Origin: an uncultured Lachnospiraceae bacterium
Lineage (GTDB): Bacteria; Bacillota; Clostridia; Lachnospirales; Lachnospiraceae
Assembly (NCBI GenBank): GCA_910577785.1
Contig: CAJTNT010000004.1
Span: 1 to 64,000 of the forward strand
Direction: 5' to 3'
DNA: 64,000 bases
Below, piece after piece: positions 1 to 7,437 of this stretch. The notes below the pieces were generated by a model. The model made no database searches. It saw nothing but the letters and a program-made list of their open reading frames with translations, and was not told the DNA's origin. How positions within the stretch are numbered: position 1 is the stretch's first letter; each line of letters opens with the position of its first letter. Position numbers and translations under genes: made by a program.

Positions 1-1115
1 TCATATAAATCGCGGTATGTCAGGTCCTGGCGGATTTCTTTTGCCACAGTCTCGCCAGAGAGCAGCTGCTCCATCTCATGCCTGGCGAAGCTTTTTTCAG
101 ACATTTGGATGAAGGTGCGGATGATATCGTTGCCGCTGGTGTTGATCCAATAGTTCTGCGGCATTTCCTCGCCTTCCCCATAGAAGCTGTCACAGTAATT
201 AAGAACATCCCAGGGACAGTATACGTTTGTGCTGCCGAACTGGTAGCCATCGTACCATTCCCTGACTGCCCCATAGCAGTGGGCGCAGCCATAATATTCC
301 AGGAGTTCCCTCACCTCCTGGTCTGTGAAGCCAAAGTATTGGCTAAAGCGCCTATTGGTGAGGGAGAATACCTTGAGGTTATTCAGGCCTGTGAAGATGC
401 TTTCTTTGGATATGCGCAGGCAGCCGGTCAGGACGGCAAATTCCAGGCTGTCGTTAGTCTTGAGCGCCTGGCCAAACAGGCTCCGTATCAAGAACGCCAT
501 CTGGTCGTAGTAGCCATGCTCGGATGCTTTCGCCAATGGTACGTCGTATTCGTCAATCAGGATGATGGCTTTCTGGCCATAGTGCCTATGGAGCAGGAGG
601 GAAAGCGTCTGCAGGCTTTCGCTTAATGCCGCATCTGACATGGCAAATATTTCCTTACCATCCCCCGCTCCCAGGATTAACTGGCGGTATAATGCTCTCT
701 CATATTCTGTCAGTCTGCTGCTTTGCAGCAGGAACTGAAAACGCAGCGCCTCTTTGCCAACCACAGAACGGAGCCTGGAGCGGGCATCCGCAAAGTTCCC
801 CTCTTCCACTCCTTTTAAGGTAATGGAAATCACTGGGTATTTGCCCATGTATTTTTCGCACAGTTCTGTTTCCCTGGCAATTTCCAGGCCTTCGAAAACC
901 TGCGGGCTGCAGCCATACTCGAAAAAGGCTTTCAGCATGCTTATGTTCAGGCTCTTGCCGAAGCGGCGGGGGCGGGTGAAGAGGGTCACTTTTCCCTTCT
1001 TCTGGATTAGGTCGCGGATGAGGCCTGTCTTATCCACATAGTAGTAGCCTCCAGTCCGAATTTCTAAAAAATCTTCCGCACCGACCAAAATCTCTTTTCT
1101 CCTGGCTCTGTCCAT
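1..1115 (-). CDS. AAA-ATPase-like / PD-(D/E)XK nuclease family protein, partial
   Basis: Reverse-strand frame open from the ATG at 1115 to the window edge (371 codons seen); the C-terminal part lies outside. The N-terminus carries the YYVDKT segment followed by a Walker A-like RPRRFGKS, and a Walker B-like IILIDEYDVPL sits about residue 170. This arrangement is the AAA-ATPase_like family common in Bacteroides and Lachnospiraceae, where a PD-(D/E)XK nuclease domain normally follows; that domain would fall beyond base 1. A GGGAG ribosome site precedes the ATG. The gene follows the sugar dehydratase by about 40 bp on the same strand but looks functionally unrelated. These genes occur in many scattered copies, and their cellular role is not established. 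Family call is confident, function is not. Confidence 0.85.
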   Translation of the reverse strand, partial: MDRARRKEILVGAEDFLEIRTGGYYYVDKTGLIRDLIQKKGKVTLFTRPRRFGKSLNISMLKAFFEYGCSPQVFEGLEIARETELCEKYMGKYPVISITLKGVEEGNFADARSRLRSVVGKEALRFQFLLQSSRLTEYERALYRQLILGAGDGKEIFAMSDAALSESLQTLSLLLHRHYGQKAIILIDEYDVPLAKASEHGYYDQMAFLIRSLFGQALKTNDSLEFAVLTGCLRISKESIFTGLNNLKVFSLTNRRFSQYFGFTDQEVRELLEYYGCAHCYGAVREWYDGYQFGSTNVYCPWDVLNYCDSFYGEGEEMPQNYWINTSGNDIIRTFIQMSEKSFARHEMEQLLSGETVAKEIRQDLTYRDLY

Positions 1116-1154
1116 TACAGTCTCCCTTCCCCGCTTCCGATATCATAAATACGG

Positions 1155-3407
1155 CTATACCGCCTTTATCTGCACTTTTTCTGGCTCATGATATGTATTA
1201 TCGCTCTTTTCATATTTTTCCTTCTTTTCGTACTTGTCTACAATCTTTCCATGAGGCGCGCTCCTGCGAAGGCCGGTTTCCCGTACAGCTGCCTTTGGAA
1301 AAGCAGCTTCCTGCGCGGCTATTTTAGAGAGGATGGCTTCCTGGATTGCAGATTTTGGAAATGCATCTGGCGCCTGGGACTGTACCTGCACGTCTTGCAT
1401 CTGAATATCCAGCGCCTGTACCTGCGCGTCTTGCGGCTGGTAGGTTGGCACAATCTTCTGTACCAAGGCGCGAATATCACTGCGGTTCTCGTAACAGGCT
1501 TCCATCAGGCTGCGGATCTGCCGGAGGAATAAATCTGTGTCAAAGGCAATCGGGCGCCCTATGTAAATGAGGCTGTTCTGGGTGGTCTTCATGCCTTCCT
1601 CTGCCATCAGCTTCTCTTCGTAGAGCTTTTCCCCTGGGCGGAGGCCGGTATAGGAAATCTTAATGTCTACATCTGGCTTGAAGCCGGACAGTTTAATCAG
1701 ATTACGCGCCAAAGTATCAATCTTCACCGGATCGCCCATATCCAGGACAAAGATTTCCCCGCCCTTAGCGTAAGCGCCTGCCTGAAGCACCAGGGAAACG
1801 GCTTCCGGGATGGTCATAAAATAGCGGATAATATCTGGGTGGGTAACGGTCACAGGGCCGCCTTTGGCAATCTGCTTCTTAAACTTAGGGATGACGGAGC
1901 CGTTGCTGCCCAATACATTCCCAAAACGGACAGCCACAAATTCCGTACAGGCATATTTTGATACTTTAGGGAAATCCTGCCTATCGCTGAACTCATCCTC
2001 ACTGTGGATATTCAGCATCGTAAGTTCCTTCGCCCTGCCCTCCCGTATCATTTTGTCAAAGGTCTGTACAATCATCTCACAAAGGCGCTTGCTGGCGCCC
2101 ATGATGTTGGTGGGGTTCACCGCTTTGTCTGTGGAAATCAGGACAAAACGCTGGCAGCCGTTCGTCATCGCGGCATAGGCCGTCTTGTAGGTGCCAATCG
2201 CATTATTCTTGATGGACTCGCAGGGGCTGTCTTCCATCAGGGGGACATGCTTATGGGCAGCGGCATGGTATACCACATCCGGCTTATAATCCGCAAACAC
2301 CTGGTTAATCTTCCTGCTGTCGCGCACAGAGCCAATTAACACGACCAGGTTTAAATCTGGATAGGTATCCGCCAATTCCTGCTGGATCTCATAAGCATTG
2401 TTCTCATAAATGTCAAAAATAATCAGCTGTTTCGACCCATGGCCTGCAATCTGCCTGCAAAGCTCGCTGCCAATGGAGCCTCCGCCGCCTGTCACCAGGA
2501 TGACTTTGCCGCTTAAGCTCTGGAAAATCTCATCCATATTTACTTTAATGGGATCCCTGCCCAGTAAATCGACCACATCCACATCCTTCATATCGCCGGT
2601 TGTGACTTTTCTGCTCTCAAGGCGGTAGATATCCGGCAGGTTCTTTAACTCGCATTTTGTCTCCTTACAGATATTGAGGATATCACGGCGGGCTTTGATG
2701 GCAAGGCTGGGAATGGCCATATAAATCTTGTCAATCTGGTATTTTTCCACATTGGCCAGGATATCGTCCCTGCCCCCTACAATGGGCACGCCGTCCAGAT
2801 AACGGCCCCATTTGTTGGGGTTGTCATCAATAATACAACAGACCCTCTCATTCTGTTCCTTCTTGCGGTCGATATCCCGCAGAATCATGCGGCCGGCAGA
2901 ACCCGCGCCAATCAGCATAATATACTTTTCCTTCTGTACCCGGTTCCTCCTGCTCCGCTCCAGCAGGATAAACCGATAGGAAAACCGTATGCCCAATATC
3001 ATCATAAACTGGATAAAGGCGCCAAAAATATAGTAGGATACTGGCATACGTTCCACAAAAAGCGTAATACAGACAGCATGAAAAGCCGCGGTGAGTATGG
3101 TAGAGACGATTACCCTTACCAATTCATCGTAGCTTGCAAATCTCCATAAGCTCTTATAAAGGCGCAGAAACCTAAATACCACAATACAGAAGACGGAGTA
3201 CACTGGCACAAAATTCATCCAGGCCGTCAGGTAAAATTGAGGTATCATAGAGTAGCGCCCGTCAAAGCGCAGGAAAAGCGCCGCCAAATAGGCCAGATTC
3301 ACCGCCAGGATATCATAGATCACCAGATAAAGCGCGATTACCTGCCAATGCTGCCAGCGCACCTTCCGCTCCTTTATGCTTTTTTGTATTGTATCCAACT
3401 TAGCCAT
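1155..3407 (-). CDS. membrane-anchored NDP-sugar 4,6-dehydratase/epimerase (CapD/FlaA1-like)
   Basis: A 750-residue protein with about four N-terminal membrane helices, a CoA-binding-like Rossmann domain (IGAGSAGRMILRDI near residue 167), then a second Rossmann domain with VTGGGGSIGSELCRQI near residue 305, as in UDP-GlcNAc 4,6-dehydratases and inverting epimerases of the CapD/PglF/WbpM type. These make the first modified sugar (often a bacillosamine or FucNAc precursor) for surface glycans. The last 90 or so residues are unusual: a Gln/Ala/Val-rich stretch with QDAQVQ, QDVQVQ and AIQEA/AVRET units, then a Lys/Glu-rich end, beyond the usual family end point. GGTGGGG precedes the ATG. It is the last gene of the CpsB-C-D run, separated from the kinase by a repeat-filled spacer. 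Exact sugar product is not predictable. Confidence 0.93.
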   Translation of the reverse strand: MAKLDTIQKSIKERKVRWQHWQVIALYLVIYDILAVNLAYLAALFLRFDGRYSMIPQFYLTAWMNFVPVYSVFCIVVFRFLRLYKSLWRFASYDELVRVIVSTILTAAFHAVCITLFVERMPVSYYIFGAFIQFMMILGIRFSYRFILLERSRRNRVQKEKYIMLIGAGSAGRMILRDIDRKKEQNERVCCIIDDNPNKWGRYLDGVPIVGGRDDILANVEKYQIDKIYMAIPSLAIKARRDILNICKETKCELKNLPDIYRLESRKVTTGDMKDVDVVDLLGRDPIKVNMDEIFQSLSGKVILVTGGGGSIGSELCRQIAGHGSKQLIIFDIYENNAYEIQQELADTYPDLNLVVLIGSVRDSRKINQVFADYKPDVVYHAAAHKHVPLMEDSPCESIKNNAIGTYKTAYAAMTNGCQRFVLISTDKAVNPTNIMGASKRLCEMIVQTFDKMIREGRAKELTMLNIHSEDEFSDRQDFPKVSKYACTEFVAVRFGNVLGSNGSVIPKFKKQIAKGGPVTVTHPDIIRYFMTIPEAVSLVLQAGAYAKGGEIFVLDMGDPVKIDTLARNLIKLSGFKPDVDIKISYTGLRPGEKLYEEKLMAEEGMKTTQNSLIYIGRPIAFDTDLFLRQIRSLMEACYENRSDIRALVQKIVPTYQPQDAQVQALDIQMQDVQVQSQAPDAFPKSAIQEAILSKIAAQEAAFPKAAVRETGLRRSAPHGKIVDKYEKKEKYEKSDNTYHEPEKVQIKAV

Positions 3408-3649
3408 CTTATCCCCACCATTTCCTTTAAATTATTTGCGTTCATCGCCCATGCACATTTCTATTCCCATTCTTATTCCTTTTCTATGCCCTTTTCTATC
3501 CATATGTCTGCGTTCCATCCATGAACATCCCATTCCATATGCTTGCTTTTTCTTCTATGGATTTTCCGCTCCATATGCTTGCTTTTCTTCCATGAACATC
3601 CCATTCCACTTGCCTGCTTTTCTTCCATGAATATTTCTATCTTCAGCCC
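3408..3649. repeat. degenerate direct repeats in the kinase-dehydratase spacer
   Basis: This 242-bp gap is pyrimidine-rich on the plus strand. A block of roughly 35 bp built around ATGAACATCCCATTCCA and TATGCTTGCTTTT recurs imperfectly: ATGAACATCCCATTCCA begins near 3521 and again near 3592, with TGCTTGCTTTT or TGCCTGCTTTT after it. No reading frame or promoter is convincing. Similar low-complexity repeats fill the spacer upstream of the locus (6331-6632), so repeat growth in spacers seems to be a local habit. Confidence 0.6.
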
Positions 3650-4390
3650 TTATTTGTCATGGGAACCATAATACTTGCTGTAATATCCCTTGTAGTAGCC
3701 TTTATAATATCCCTTGTAGGACTTGCGGTAATAGCGGTTGTAGTAGCCGCCCTTATCCATTTTTACCTTGTTCAGCACAACGCCCAGGATCCGGCAGTCT
3801 GCCACCTCTAATTGCTTCTTGATCTCCTCTACAAATTTGTAGCTGCACTTATTGGCCTCCACTACCAGCACGGCGCCGTCGCATTTGGGGGCAATAACCG
3901 CCGTATCAATGACGGAGCCCAGCGGGGGGGAGTCAATCAGCACTGCATCGTAATGCTCCCTGCCGTATGCCAGCAGCTGGTCAAAATATTGGTTGCCCAG
4001 AAGCTCTGTCGGGTTTGGCGTAGTACGTCCTGCAAACACAACGTCCAGGTTCTCTATATTTGTCTGACAGATAATATCTTCCATGGCTGCCTGTCCGCTA
4101 AGATAATGGGAGGTTCCTTTGATGGCGCCTTCCCCGCTCTTGGCGTGATACCTTCCTACCAACACAGACTTACGCAAGTCTGCATCCAGGATCAGCACAT
4201 GCTTCTGATCCTCCGCCATAGCCCTCCCCAAGTCCATGACCGTACTGCTCTTCCCTTCATCCGGCGTACAGCTGGTAAATAAAATGATGTGAATGTCATC
4301 CCCACAGAAACTGAGGTTTGTACGCAGGGAATTGAATGCCTCTTTCTTGCTGTAGCCTAACTTCTCCAGTTTTTCTAATTCTACTTTCAT
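3650..4390 (-). CDS. cpsD: CpsD/CapB-type tyrosine-protein kinase
   Basis: Cytoplasmic BY-kinase of 246 residues that autophosphorylates on a C-terminal tyrosine cluster and controls polysaccharide export together with its membrane partner. Visible motifs: Walker A TPDEGKSS near residue 45, Walker A' VLILDADLR, Walker B VLIDSPP, and a tail with about 13 tyrosines in the last 30 residues (repeated KGYYKGYY units). Its start overlaps the stop of the CpsC-like gene by 4 bp (ATGA), so the two are translationally coupled. In Firmicutes the activator (CpsC) and the kinase are separate polypeptides, as here. Family identity is firm; the polymer it regulates is not identified in this window. Confidence 0.95.
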   Translation of the reverse strand: MKVELEKLEKLGYSKKEAFNSLRTNLSFCGDDIHIILFTSCTPDEGKSSTVMDLGRAMAEDQKHVLILDADLRKSVLVGRYHAKSGEGAIKGTSHYLSGQAAMEDIICQTNIENLDVVFAGRTTPNPTELLGNQYFDQLLAYGREHYDAVLIDSPPLGSVIDTAVIAPKCDGAVLVVEANKCSYKFVEEIKKQLEVADCRILGVVLNKVKMDKGGYYNRYYRKSYKGYYKGYYKGYYSKYYGSHDK

Positions 4391-5136
4391 ACGTGAGAGC
4401 TATCCTTTCTGATTCCGTGAATTTTCTTTTTCTTCTTTTTCTTCTCTGTATTATCCGTGCCGCCCTCTTCTGGGATTGCGGCCAGCATATGCAGGTCAAG
4501 GTAGCGTTCCACATCCTCGCTGCCTTTGATGGTATCATCCAATAAATAACGCATAATTAAAACAGCCATGACCAATACCAGGCCTAAGGCTGCGCCGATT
4601 ATGGCGTTCCTTGTATTATTGGGGCTGCTCTTATATTTGGCTACGATTGCTTCTTCCGCTACCCTCGGCTCTTCCACATTCATAATCTGCGAAATCTGCT
4701 TCCTGGCGACTGCGGAAAATTCATTGGCAATTTTCATGGCCATCGTAGGATCCGGGTAGGTTGCCTGAATCCAGATAATACGCGTAGCCGTTGGGTTATT
4801 GATGCTGATGCAGGAGAGCAAGGTCTGGTAGGAGACATCTAGGTTCAGGTTCTCTGCTACCTTCTCCGCCACGGGACGGCTATTGATCAGCTCCGAATAA
4901 TCATTTGCCAGGCTGCTGCCCATCTGCAGGTCGCTCAGGCTGATCACGGAATCTGAATTCGTCAGAATATAAATCTTGGCGGTAGAGGTATACTTGGGCG
5001 TAATCATGTAATAGCTGAATAAACCTGCGGCCAGGCCGCCCAGGACAGTAAACGCTACAATCACCAATAGGTTCCTTCTTATAATTAAAAATATTTCTCT
5101 TAAGTCTATTTCTATTTCATCCTTTTGGGAATTCAT
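4387..5136 (-). CDS. cpsC: Wzz/CpsC-type chain-length determinant, kinase activator
   Basis: A 249-residue inner-membrane protein of the polysaccharide co-polymerase family. The N-terminus EIDLREIFLIIRRN leads into a membrane helix near residue 20-40, followed by an extracellular alpha/beta domain, and a second helix near residue 178 (AALGLVLVMAVLIM) with a short cytoplasmic tail rich in lysine. That tail is the part that docks and activates the partner kinase in this family. The start was set at the ATG at 5136 because AGAGGG lies just ahead of it; an in-frame ATG at 5160 overlaps the upstream phosphatase and lacks a ribosome site. It sits between the phosphatase and kinase genes in the order cpsB-cpsC-cpsD. 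Confidence 0.94.
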   Translation of the reverse strand: MNSQKDEIEIDLREIFLIIRRNLLVIVAFTVLGGLAAGLFSYYMITPKYTSTAKIYILTNSDSVISLSDLQMGSSLANDYSELINSRPVAEKVAENLNLDVSYQTLLSCISINNPTATRIIWIQATYPDPTMAMKIANEFSAVARKQISQIMNVEEPRVAEEAIVAKYKSSPNNTRNAIIGAALGLVLVMAVLIMRYLLDDTIKGSEDVERYLDLHMLAAIPEEGGTDNTEKKKKKKKIHGIRKDSSHV

Positions 5137-5150
5137 ATATGACCCTCTTT

Positions 5151-5885
5151 CTAAATGCATTTTTTACTTAAAAATTGTTCCTGGTTGCCATAGAGCAAGC
5201 GTTCCACGCAATCTTTCGGCAATTTCTGGTACAGGCGCTTTACACAATCCTCCATGATTGGCGGGCGCCCGGACAGATTGTGGCAGTCGCTTCCCAAAAA
5301 GTGTATTTTCCGATTCTGGATTAATTTTCTGAGGACAGAGGACTGCCTGTCAAAAAAGCCTCCCATCAGGCTCTGGCAGTTCACTTGCAGGTAACAGCCC
5401 ATTTCAACCACTTCGTTAATTCTTTTTTCATTCCCAAACAAAGCGCCTACCCGTTCCATATGGGCAATGACGGGGTAATATCCATAACCCACCAGTTCCC
5501 TTAATCCCTGGCTAATCCTCGTATAAGATTCACTGGGGAAAAACTCTACTAACAAATACGCGCTGTCTCCCAAAGTCAGAACATGCCCTGCCTCAACCTC
5601 CGCTGGTATGCCCGCCCGGTATAAGACCTCATTTCCCGGCAGCACATGGAACGAGCTGTCTATCATCTGCGCCAGTTCCTCAGCCCTGCGGCATAAATCG
5701 CGGATGCGGCCATTGTCCTGTTTGACGTCTTCCTGATAATTGTGGGGCGTCGCCACGATGGTGCGTACTCCCTGGCGGTATGCTGCCCGGAGCATACCCT
5801 CCGTCATATCCCAATCCTTAGATCCGTCATCAATTCCCGGAAGGATATGGCTGTGTAAATCCAGATACCCAATATTCTCCATCAT
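5151..5885 (-). CDS. cpsB: CpsB/CapC-type protein-tyrosine phosphatase (PHP fold)
   Basis: Metal-dependent phosphotyrosine phosphatase of the polymerase-and-histidinol-phosphatase fold, 244 residues. The DLHSHILPGIDDGSKD motif at the N-terminus, TPHNY near residue 60, the AHMER motif in the middle and a final GSDCHN supply the usual metal-binding His/Asp residues. In the family it removes phosphate from the CpsD kinase tail, allowing cycles of polymer synthesis. First gene after the strong promoter at 6017-6045. Two adjacent ATG codons (5885 and 5882) make the exact start uncertain by one residue. The ribosome site is weak (GAGAG at a distance). Confidence 0.95.
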   Translation of the reverse strand: MMENIGYLDLHSHILPGIDDGSKDWDMTEGMLRAAYRQGVRTIVATPHNYQEDVKQDNGRIRDLCRRAEELAQMIDSSFHVLPGNEVLYRAGIPAEVEAGHVLTLGDSAYLLVEFFPSESYTRISQGLRELVGYGYYPVIAHMERVGALFGNEKRINEVVEMGCYLQVNCQSLMGGFFDRQSSVLRKLIQNRKIHFLGSDCHNLSGRPPIMEDCVKRLYQKLPKDCVERLLYGNQEQFLSKKCI

Positions 5886-6016
5886 TTCATCAATTCACTC
5901 TCTTCTATTACTCATTGCACAGCTTCTGCAATTCTTCCTCCTATCATTTGGCCAGGTTTATCTTTCGCCCAGCTTCGACTCTCCTATCTCATGATAAAGT
6001 AGCCCTAATCTTTTTG

Positions 6017-6045
6017 ATTATAACTCGAATTTCATACACTTGCAA
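6017..6045 (-). promoter_or_regulatory. sigma-A promoter of the cps module
   Basis: Read on the minus strand: -35 TTGCAA (6045-6040), 17-bp spacer, -10 TATAAT (6022-6017). It points at the CpsB-like gene with an untranslated leader of about 125 bases. No operator is obvious, but a run of ten C/G pairs lies about 110 bp upstream. Confidence 0.75.
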
Positions 6046-6330
6046 CCTCTAAATATACCAATTTCTGCCCTTTTTTTCCAGTTGCTTTTGGGTATCCCGT
6101 CCAAGCCCCACACAATTCTGTCCAGCTAAAACCCGTTATCAGTAAACACCGAATACCCCCCCCCCGAATTATATATGCATTGTTTTATTTTCCATTTAAT
6201 ATTCCATCTACAAAATAACTTCAGAAAATTTATCAGATATTTATTGCATAATTCGGCTTTTTTCTAACTATTCTTCCTTATCTGCCGTCCTGTTATCCTC
6301 CATTTTTCCTATATTTTTACTGTTCCTAGT

Positions 6331-6493
6331 ATTCCTGGGATTTCTATCATTTCTATCATTTCTACCATTTCTACCATTACCCAGCATTTCTATCATTTCT
6401 ATTATTCCCGCCATTCCGGCCATTCCAGTATTTCTGGCATTTCTGGCATTCCTACCATTTCTGCCATTCCGGCCGTTTCTATCATTCTCACAT
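6331..6493. repeat. 9-bp tandem repeat block (ATTYCYRYC units)
   Basis: On the plus strand about sixteen imperfect copies of a 9-bp unit such as ATTTCTATC, ATTTCTACC, ATTCCGGCC follow one another. Because 9 is a multiple of 3 the reverse frame stays open and would encode Arg-Asn-Xaa triplets, which explains an apparent small ORF. The pattern is that of a simple-sequence expansion. Confidence 0.75.
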
Positions 6494-6529
6494 TTCTTAT
6501 GATTTACAGATTCTCCTTGTATTATGGTA

Positions 6530-6632
6530 TAGTATAGCATGCCTTACCTTATGGCGTGCTTTACTTTATGATTTGCTTTACTTTATGTCTTGCTTTATTT
6601 TATATCATGCTTTACTTTATGGTATGCTTCAG
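6530..6632. repeat. imperfect 18-19-bp repeats (ATGCTTTACTTTATG)
   Basis: About five degenerate copies of a unit like TGCTTTACTTTATG follow each other on the plus strand. The block reaches past the stop codon at 6612 and so supplies the last few codons of the four-TM protein gene. Confidence 0.6.
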
Positions 6633-7433
6633 GCGTTTCATTAGCAATAGCAGCAGCACGGCAATGACAACGCCTCCCCCGCTTACCAGATACCAGGGAG
6701 CCAAAGCCTGGGCTTGGTATTGCTCTAGAAAATCCTGGTAGTAGTCGGGGCCTACGCCGGAAATCTGCAGCACCGAAGCGCTGCCCAGGTAGATAAGCCC
6801 GCTGATGTTAAAGGCCGTTGCCGCGATGGCGCTGTAGGCCATGTAGCGCACCGCACGGTGCTTGTAATGGTACATGGACAGCAAGGCCGCTACACAGGCC
6901 GCTGACAGCAAAAATGCCGCCGCCGCCAGAATGGCCAGGTTTGTCTTCATGGCTTGGGCAGTTTCATAGTATTTGTCCACGAATCCTGGGTATAAGGCCC
7001 TCTCGCAAATCTCCCCAGCCTCTTTTGCCAGTATTTCAATGGCATTTTGGATATTCTCTGTCTGCTGGATTCCCGCTTCCTGCAGGTAGCTGTCTAAGGC
7101 AGTACGGAAGCTGCCCTGAAAATCTTCCTGGCCTTTCCCTGACCGCATTTCCGAATAATTGTGGAAGAGGACATAGAGGTCTTTCTCTCCCAATACCTGG
7201 TCTACCAATGCCGTTGGCAGCTCCTGGGCTCCAAAAAGCTCTTTGATGCGCTGGGAAACAGAGGCTTCCATCTCTGCCCCATAACTGCTGGAACGGAGGG
7301 CTTTCTGGAATTCTCTTTCGCTGAAGCAGCCGGCTGCCAGCTCCAAGCAGAGGAATAGCAGGCATAAAAAAACTGCCAGGAAAAACGATACCGCCAGGCT
7401 AAGCGCTGTCCTGTATTTTTTCTTTTCATGCAT
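6612..7433 (-). CDS. four-TM membrane protein, partner of the sortase fusion
   Basis: I do not recognise the family. The 273-residue product has a helix near residues 10-32, a polar, probably extracellular segment of about 115 residues, then three more helices near residues 150-172, 180-203 and 240-262, and a short basic tail. The ATG at 7433 is chosen because GGAGAG stands ahead of it; it overlaps the sortase stop, so the two genes are coupled. The extracellular loop is rich in Glu/Gln and has no cell-wall sorting signal. Given the tight coupling it probably works with the sortase fusion, perhaps as membrane partner; that is inference only. Confidence 0.75.
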   Translation of the reverse strand: MHEKKKYRTALSLAVSFFLAVFLCLLFLCLELAAGCFSEREFQKALRSSSYGAEMEASVSQRIKELFGAQELPTALVDQVLGEKDLYVLFHNYSEMRSGKGQEDFQGSFRTALDSYLQEAGIQQTENIQNAIEILAKEAGEICERALYPGFVDKYYETAQAMKTNLAILAAAAFLLSAACVAALLSMYHYKHRAVRYMAYSAIAATAFNISGLIYLGSASVLQISGVGPDYYQDFLEQYQAQALAPWYLVSGGGVVIAVLLLLLMKRLKHTIK

Positions 7434-7437
7434 AATG

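Larger units (their letters stand above)
5886..6611. other. 726-bp non-coding region upstream of the cps module
   Basis: This gap lies between the stop of the four-TM protein and the CpsB-like start. It holds the cps promoter, a homopolymer of ten C at 6156-6165, a 9-bp-unit repeat block (6331-6493), and an AT-rich repeat block from about 6530 that runs into the end of the neighbouring gene. An open frame of 90 codons across the 9-bp repeats gives only Arg-Asn-Gly triplets and has no support as a gene. Confidence 0.7.

Noticed and set aside
6268..6540. 90-codon reverse frame over the 9-bp repeats
   Set aside because: Its product is Arg-Asn-Gly triplets made by the repeat, with no ribosome site and no domain.
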